Source: Calditrichia bacterium
GTDB lineage: Bacteria; Calditrichota; Calditrichia; JAJRVZ01
Assembly (NCBI GenBank): GCA_030634505.1
Contig: DAOWAQ010000034.1
Coordinates: 1 to 10,827 of the forward strand
Direction of reading: 5' to 3'
Length of the DNA stretch: 10,827 nucleotides
Made by a program: the position numbers and the translations under genes. The notes beneath the pieces are model-generated. The model saw only the letters and a list, made by a program, of their open reading frames with translations, was not told where the DNA came from and searched no databases. Positions 7,511-10,827 of this stretch are shown here, piece by piece; within the stretch, counting starts at the first letter, position 1; each line of letters begins with the position of its first letter.

Positions 7511-9845
7511 ATACAGAAACTTCCTTCTAATTATTGGAGGAAGTTTTCTGTTTTTTATTTATATATTTTCAGTATTTCGGTCCTCAGGAAATCTGTTTGA
7601 TGCAGTAAGCTATTCTCAGATCATATACGATCGCAACGGAAATGTATTACGAATGACTCTTTCCGCTGATGAGAAATACAGAATTTATACCCCTCTCGAT
7701 TCAGTCAACGCAACATTAAAAGAAGCCATCTTGTTAAAGGAAGATAAGTTCTTTTACTTTCATCCAGGCGTAAATGCATTTTCTTTGTTCCGGGCATTTT
7801 ATCATACTTACATCGAAGGTGGCAAAAAAATTGGCGGCTCTACAATTACGATGCAGGTTGCCCGGCTGTTATATAATCTTAAAACAAAAACCATATCCGG
7901 TAAAATTAAACAGATATTTAAAGCAATATTATTGGAATTACAATATTCAAAGAGTGATATTTTTGAAACTTACATAAATATAGCACCTTGCGGTGGAAAT
8001 GTGGAAGGGTTTGCTGCCGGTTCATTAATCTACTTTGGAAAAGAGATTAAAGATATTTCTTTAAATGAGTGTTTATTCCTCAGTATCCTTCCACAAAATC
8101 CATCGGCTTTTCACCCCAAAAGTCAAACCTTTAAAAAGAGTCTTTTAGAAACCCGCAATCGATTATTTACGCTATGGCAAGAGGAATACCCGGAATCTAA
8201 AAATGATTCTGCACAATTTAATCTCCCAATAGAAATACAATTTAATATTCCTTTTCATGCGCCTCATTATACGACAGCATTAATCAATAAATTTAGTCAT
8301 CAACAAAGAATTTATTCAACCCTGGATTTAAAATTACAGAAGGACCTTACACGTTTAACGACAAGATATATTCAACGAAAAAAGAATATGGGAGTCTATA
8401 ATTCTGCTACTCTATTGGTTGATGCAGATAACATGAATGTAATTGCTAGTCTGGGTTCTGCAGATTTTTTTAATGATGAGATTGAAGGTCAGGTTAACGG
8501 AACTAAATCACGACGTTCTCCGGGATCTACGTTAAAACCTTTTATTTATGCGTTGGCTATGGAGCAGGGGCTCATTCATCCTATGACTATGCTAAAAGAT
8601 GCTCCGGTGAGTTTTTCGGAATATAGTCCTGATAATTATGAAAAAGATTTTAAAGGTCCAATTAAAGCTTGGGAAGCGCTGGTTGCCAGCAGAAATGTAC
8701 CGGCAGTAACCCTGGCGTCAAAATTAAGCAATCCCGATATTTATGATTTTTTACATGAAATCAATATTGGTGATTTGCAAGAAAAAGGTCATTATGGATT
8801 ATCAATAGTTTTGGGAAGCGCCGAATTTAGCATGGAAGAATTGGTTAAACTCTATTCAATATTATCTAACAATGGAACTTATCAGGATTTGGTTTTCACT
8901 TTAAATTCAGAATTAATCAACACCACGTCTCCGAACAAAGTTCTTAGCGAGGAAGTATGCTATCTTATTAAAGATATTTTGAGAAAAAATCCGAATCCAA
9001 CATCTGTTCCGGTTCCTATAAACAAATTGATGAATATATCTATTGCCTATAAAACCGGTACATCTATTGGGTTTAAGGATTGTTGGGCAATCAGCATTTT
9101 CGATCATTACATTTTAGCTGTTTGGCTGGGAAATTTTAATGGATACGGAAATCCCTCCTTTAACGGCAGATATCTTGCCGCACCACTGATGTTTGAAATT
9201 ATTGAATCGATTCTTCCACAAATATGTGTAGCTGACGAAATTGATGCATTGGATTATCCACCAGAAACGATCACACAAATAAATATTTGTGAAGTTTCCG
9301 GACAAATTGCTCACCCTTTTTGTAGACGCAAGGTTTCTACGTTATATATACCGGGAAAATCTCCGATTACTAAATGCCAGATTTGCAGGGAGATTTATGT
9401 GAATATCAAATCCGGGTATCGGACATTTAAGCAGGATGGTGAATTTATTAAAAAACAAGTGTATGAATTTTGGCCTTCTGATTTATTAGCATTGTTTCGC
9501 AGGGCTGGAATTCCTCGTAAAACCCCGCCGCCTTTTGATCCAAATGAAGATTTGAATTTGTTATCTAATACAGGTCTTCCTCCGGAGATTGTATCACCGT
9601 TAAAGGGAACTCAATATATGCTTCAACCGGGTAAAAAAACTTTTACACAACTTCCTTTATTAGCAAATGTAGACGCCGATGTTCAGGAAGTGTACTGGTT
9701 TATTGATGAAAAATATATTGGAAAAATAAATTCCGATAAAATCCAATATTGGTCACTTTCTCCTGGCAAATTTTTATTAGGTGTTGTGGATGATCATGGT
9801 AGAAGCGACACAAGAATCATCAATGTTGGAATAGTATCCAATTAA
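7473..9845 (+). CDS. pbpC: Penicillin-binding protein 1C, bifunctional peptidoglycan synthase
   Basis: From ATG 7473 the protein has 790 residues, normal for PbpC. It has an N-terminal membrane anchor (about 17-35). Next comes a GT51 glycosyltransferase domain, with catalytic-site motif EDKFFYFHPG (Glu90), GGSTITMQVARLL (121-133) and the YSKSDIFETYIN region (158-169). The transpeptidase domain follows, with SxxK at Ser352-Lys355, SRN at 406-408 and KTGT at 527-530. A four-Cys linker (606, 617, 635, 638) and a C-terminal BiPBP_C-like beta domain (about 703-787) end the protein. It polymerises lipid II and cross-links peptides on the periplasmic side; all key residues are present. An earlier in-frame ATG at 7443 has no SD and only lengthens the cytoplasmic tail, whereas 7473 has AGGG 6 bases upstream, so I prefer it. 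The gene overlaps the macroglobulin by 38 bp in another frame, implying coupled translation. The pair is thought to act together: the trap catches invading proteases and PbpC mends the wall. Confidence 0.95.
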   Translation: MGLLRKTQLLLNKYRNFLLIIGGSFLFFIYIFSVFRSSGNLFDAVSYSQIIYDRNGNVLRMTLSADEKYRIYTPLDSVNATLKEAILLKEDKFFYFHPGVNAFSLFRAFYHTYIEGGKKIGGSTITMQVARLLYNLKTKTISGKIKQIFKAILLELQYSKSDIFETYINIAPCGGNVEGFAAGSLIYFGKEIKDISLNECLFLSILPQNPSAFHPKSQTFKKSLLETRNRLFTLWQEEYPESKNDSAQFNLPIEIQFNIPFHAPHYTTALINKFSHQQRIYSTLDLKLQKDLTRLTTRYIQRKKNMGVYNSATLLVDADNMNVIASLGSADFFNDEIEGQVNGTKSRRSPGSTLKPFIYALAMEQGLIHPMTMLKDAPVSFSEYSPDNYEKDFKGPIKAWEALVASRNVPAVTLASKLSNPDIYDFLHEINIGDLQEKGHYGLSIVLGSAEFSMEELVKLYSILSNNGTYQDLVFTLNSELINTTSPNKVLSEEVCYLIKDILRKNPNPTSVPVPINKLMNISIAYKTGTSIGFKDCWAISIFDHYILAVWLGNFNGYGNPSFNGRYLAAPLMFEIIESILPQICVADEIDALDYPPETITQINICEVSGQIAHPFCRRKVSTLYIPGKSPITKCQICREIYVNIKSGYRTFKQDGEFIKKQVYEFWPSDLLALFRRAGIPRKTPPPFDPNEDLNLLSNTGLPPEIVSPLKGTQYMLQPGKKTFTQLPLLANVDADVQEVYWFIDEKYIGKINSDKIQYWSLSPGKFLLGVVDDHGRSDTRIINVGIVSN
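7516..7559 (+). terminator. Terminator-like hairpin inside the start of pbpC
   Basis: AAACTTCCTTC (7517-7527) pairs with GGAGGAAGTTT (7536-7546) as an 11-bp stem with one G:U pair and an 8-base AT loop; G7516/T7547 adds a wobble. The stem is followed by CTG and then six T, A, TTT. It begins 6 bases after the macroglobulin stop codon but lies in the codons of the PbpC membrane anchor. It resembles an intrinsic terminator or attenuator that could lower pbpC expression relative to the macroglobulin. The T-run is displaced by 3-4 bases and only four pairs are G:C, so efficiency would be partial at best. Confidence 0.4.
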
Positions 9846-9900
9846 AATGAAATTTCGAATGTATATAAAAAGTTACAAATTAGTAAACGACAATTGAATT
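9846..9900 (+). promoter_or_regulatory. Short gap before the CDF gene, possible weak promoter
   Basis: This 55-bp AT-rich gap has TATAAA at 9864-9869, 31 bases before the ATG at 9901, with no good -35 partner and no clear Shine-Dalgarno. No terminator is seen after pbpC. The CDF gene may be read through from pbpC or have its own promoter here; sequence alone does not decide. Confidence 0.2.
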
Positions 9901-10803
9901 ATGGCGCATAATCACAATCATACGGTAAAAAACTACAACAAAGCGTTTGCCATTGGAGTTACTCTCAATGTTATTTTTGTCGTCATTGAAGCTTTTTATG
10001 GTATTATTTCAGGCTCTTTGGCGTTGCTTGCAGATGCCGGTCACAATCTAAGCGATGTTCTGGGATTACTTATCGCCTGGGGCGCCAGCGTACTTGCAAC
10101 AAAAAGTTCTACCGAAAAAAGAACCTATGGTTTTCGCCGCGTTACTATTCTTGCCTCATTATCCAGCGCTATTTTGCTACTGGTTGCTTTGGGAGGCATA
10201 ACTTTTAAAGCCTTTGAACGACTATTTGATCCACAGCCTGTTGAGGGGTTGGTGATTATTATTGTTGCTGCTATTGGTGTTGTAATAAATACTTTAACTG
10301 CCCTGTTATTTATTTCCGGTCAAAAACAGGATTTAAATATAAAAGGTGCTTTTTTACACATGGCTGCCGATGCTGCCGTTTCTTTGGGTGTTGTAATTGC
10401 CGGTGTTGTAATTATACAAACAGGCTGGCTAATTGTTGATCCAATCCTTAGTATAATTATTGTTATCATTATTTTAATTGGCTCCTGGGGATTGCTGCGA
10501 GATTCAGTAAATCTATCCATTGACGCTGTGCCCAAAGATATTAATGTTTCAGAAATTCAAAGCTATTTTTCCGGGATTAAATGTGTAACCCAAATTCATG
10601 ACTTACATGTGTGGGCATTATCCACCACGGAAACGGCGTTAACGGTGCATCTCGTTACCAATCAAAAATCATTAGACAATCAATTCTTGCGAGACGTCCA
10701 AAAAGATTTATATGACAAATTCGGGATAGTTCATCCGACCATCCAAATTGAATGTGAATACTCTGAAAACGATTGTCACCTCGATCGATCAGAATGCATA
10801 TAA
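9901..10803 (+). CDS. Cation diffusion facilitator (CzcD/ZitB-type Zn2+ efflux)
   Basis: This is a 300-residue inner-membrane antiporter of the CDF family, which exports Zn2+ (and sometimes Co2+ or Cd2+) in exchange for protons. It starts with a short His-rich segment (MAHNHNH). Six transmembrane helices run from about residue 15 to 200. The transport site is clear: His48-x3-Asp52 in helix 2 (ADAGHNLSD) and His153-x3-Asp157 in helix 5 (HMAAD). The two-His, two-Asp set is typical of zinc-preferring ZitB/CzcD members, in contrast to the all-Asp YiiP type. A cytoplasmic metal-sensing domain follows with IHDLHVWALST (His233, His236) and HPTIQIE (His279). The tail ends in a Cys/His cluster (Cys285, Cys292, His293, Cys299). 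Length and domain order are normal. No metal-responsive regulator gene is next to it. The family is certain; the exact metal is inferred. Confidence 0.95.
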   Translation: MAHNHNHTVKNYNKAFAIGVTLNVIFVVIEAFYGIISGSLALLADAGHNLSDVLGLLIAWGASVLATKSSTEKRTYGFRRVTILASLSSAILLLVALGGITFKAFERLFDPQPVEGLVIIIVAAIGVVINTLTALLFISGQKQDLNIKGAFLHMAADAAVSLGVVIAGVVIIQTGWLIVDPILSIIIVIIILIGSWGLLRDSVNLSIDAVPKDINVSEIQSYFSGIKCVTQIHDLHVWALSTTETALTVHLVTNQKSLDNQFLRDVQKDLYDKFGIVHPTIQIECEYSENDCHLDRSECI

Positions 10804-10827
10804 AACCCTGTTTTTAATTTCCCTTCC

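Noticed and set aside
7536..7550. GGAGG followed by in-frame CTG at 7548 as a downstream pbpC start
   Set aside because: This start would cut the membrane anchor in half and the GGAGG is tied up in the hairpin arm; ATG 7473 gives a full anchor helix.
8913..9314. Two short minus-strand open frames opposite pbpC
   Set aside because: They lie across the conserved KTGT region of a complete transpeptidase domain and show no ribosome binding site or protein-like pattern.
10771..10803. End of the CDF gene (CHLDRSE) as a dispersed intergenic repeat invading the coding frame
   Set aside because: The string resembles translated repeats seen in some genomes, but a DCHL-containing Cys tail is also natural for ZitB-like proteins and the repeat arms are not visible before the window ends.
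1..10827. Search for tRNA, rRNA, CRISPR arrays, insertion sequences, prophage or defence islands
   Set aside because: No cloverleaf, regular repeat-spacer pattern, transposase or integrase motif, or terminal inverted repeats were seen. The gene content is ordinary envelope and transport functions.

Overview
The window is AT-rich (low G+C by eye) and densely coded on the + strand, with no convincing minus-strand gene. It looks like ordinary chromosome from a Gram-negative bacterium: there is a lipoprotein-type signal, a periplasmic alpha-2-macroglobulin and a penicillin-binding protein 1C. Two genes have good Shine-Dalgarno sequences (AGGAG before 1021, GGGAG before 1757), which argues mildly against a typical SD-poor flavobacterium. 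Protein style and gene content fit the wider Bacteroidota/Calditrichota/Ignavibacteria area, but I cannot fix the phylum from sequence alone.

Layout: (i) 3-521, the 3' part of a pentapeptide-repeat gene that runs off the left edge. (ii) 630-1461, a tight two-gene unit of a four-helix membrane protein of the HsmA/TIGR03987 type and a small putative lipoprotein, 10 bp apart, with the second gene's SD overlapping the first gene's stop codon. (iii) 1462-1756, a 295-bp AT-rich gap with a 12-bp perfect inverted repeat and a TATAAT box. (iv) 1757-9845, a large alpha-2-macroglobulin (1917 aa, intact CTEQ thioester motif) overlapping by about 38 bp a pbpC-type bifunctional peptidoglycan synthase. (v) 9901-10803, a cation diffusion facilitator (zinc-type efflux) gene, followed by 24 bp to the end.

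The alpha-2-macroglobulin/PbpC pair is a known bacterial partnership, thought to trap attacking proteases at the cell envelope while PbpC repairs the breached wall. Both proteins here carry an N-terminal membrane anchor, so they would sit together on the periplasmic face of the inner membrane. The HsmA-like protein/lipoprotein pair and the CDF exporter may both touch metal or heme homeostasis, but nothing shows that they work together.

I do not see a clearly new multi-gene system. The points most worth a second look are the HsmA-like/lipoprotein cassette with a conserved-looking C-x-M-x4-H-x3-H motif, a terminator-like hairpin inside the first codons of pbpC just after the alpha-2-macroglobulin stop, and the unusual N-terminal anchor of the macroglobulin.
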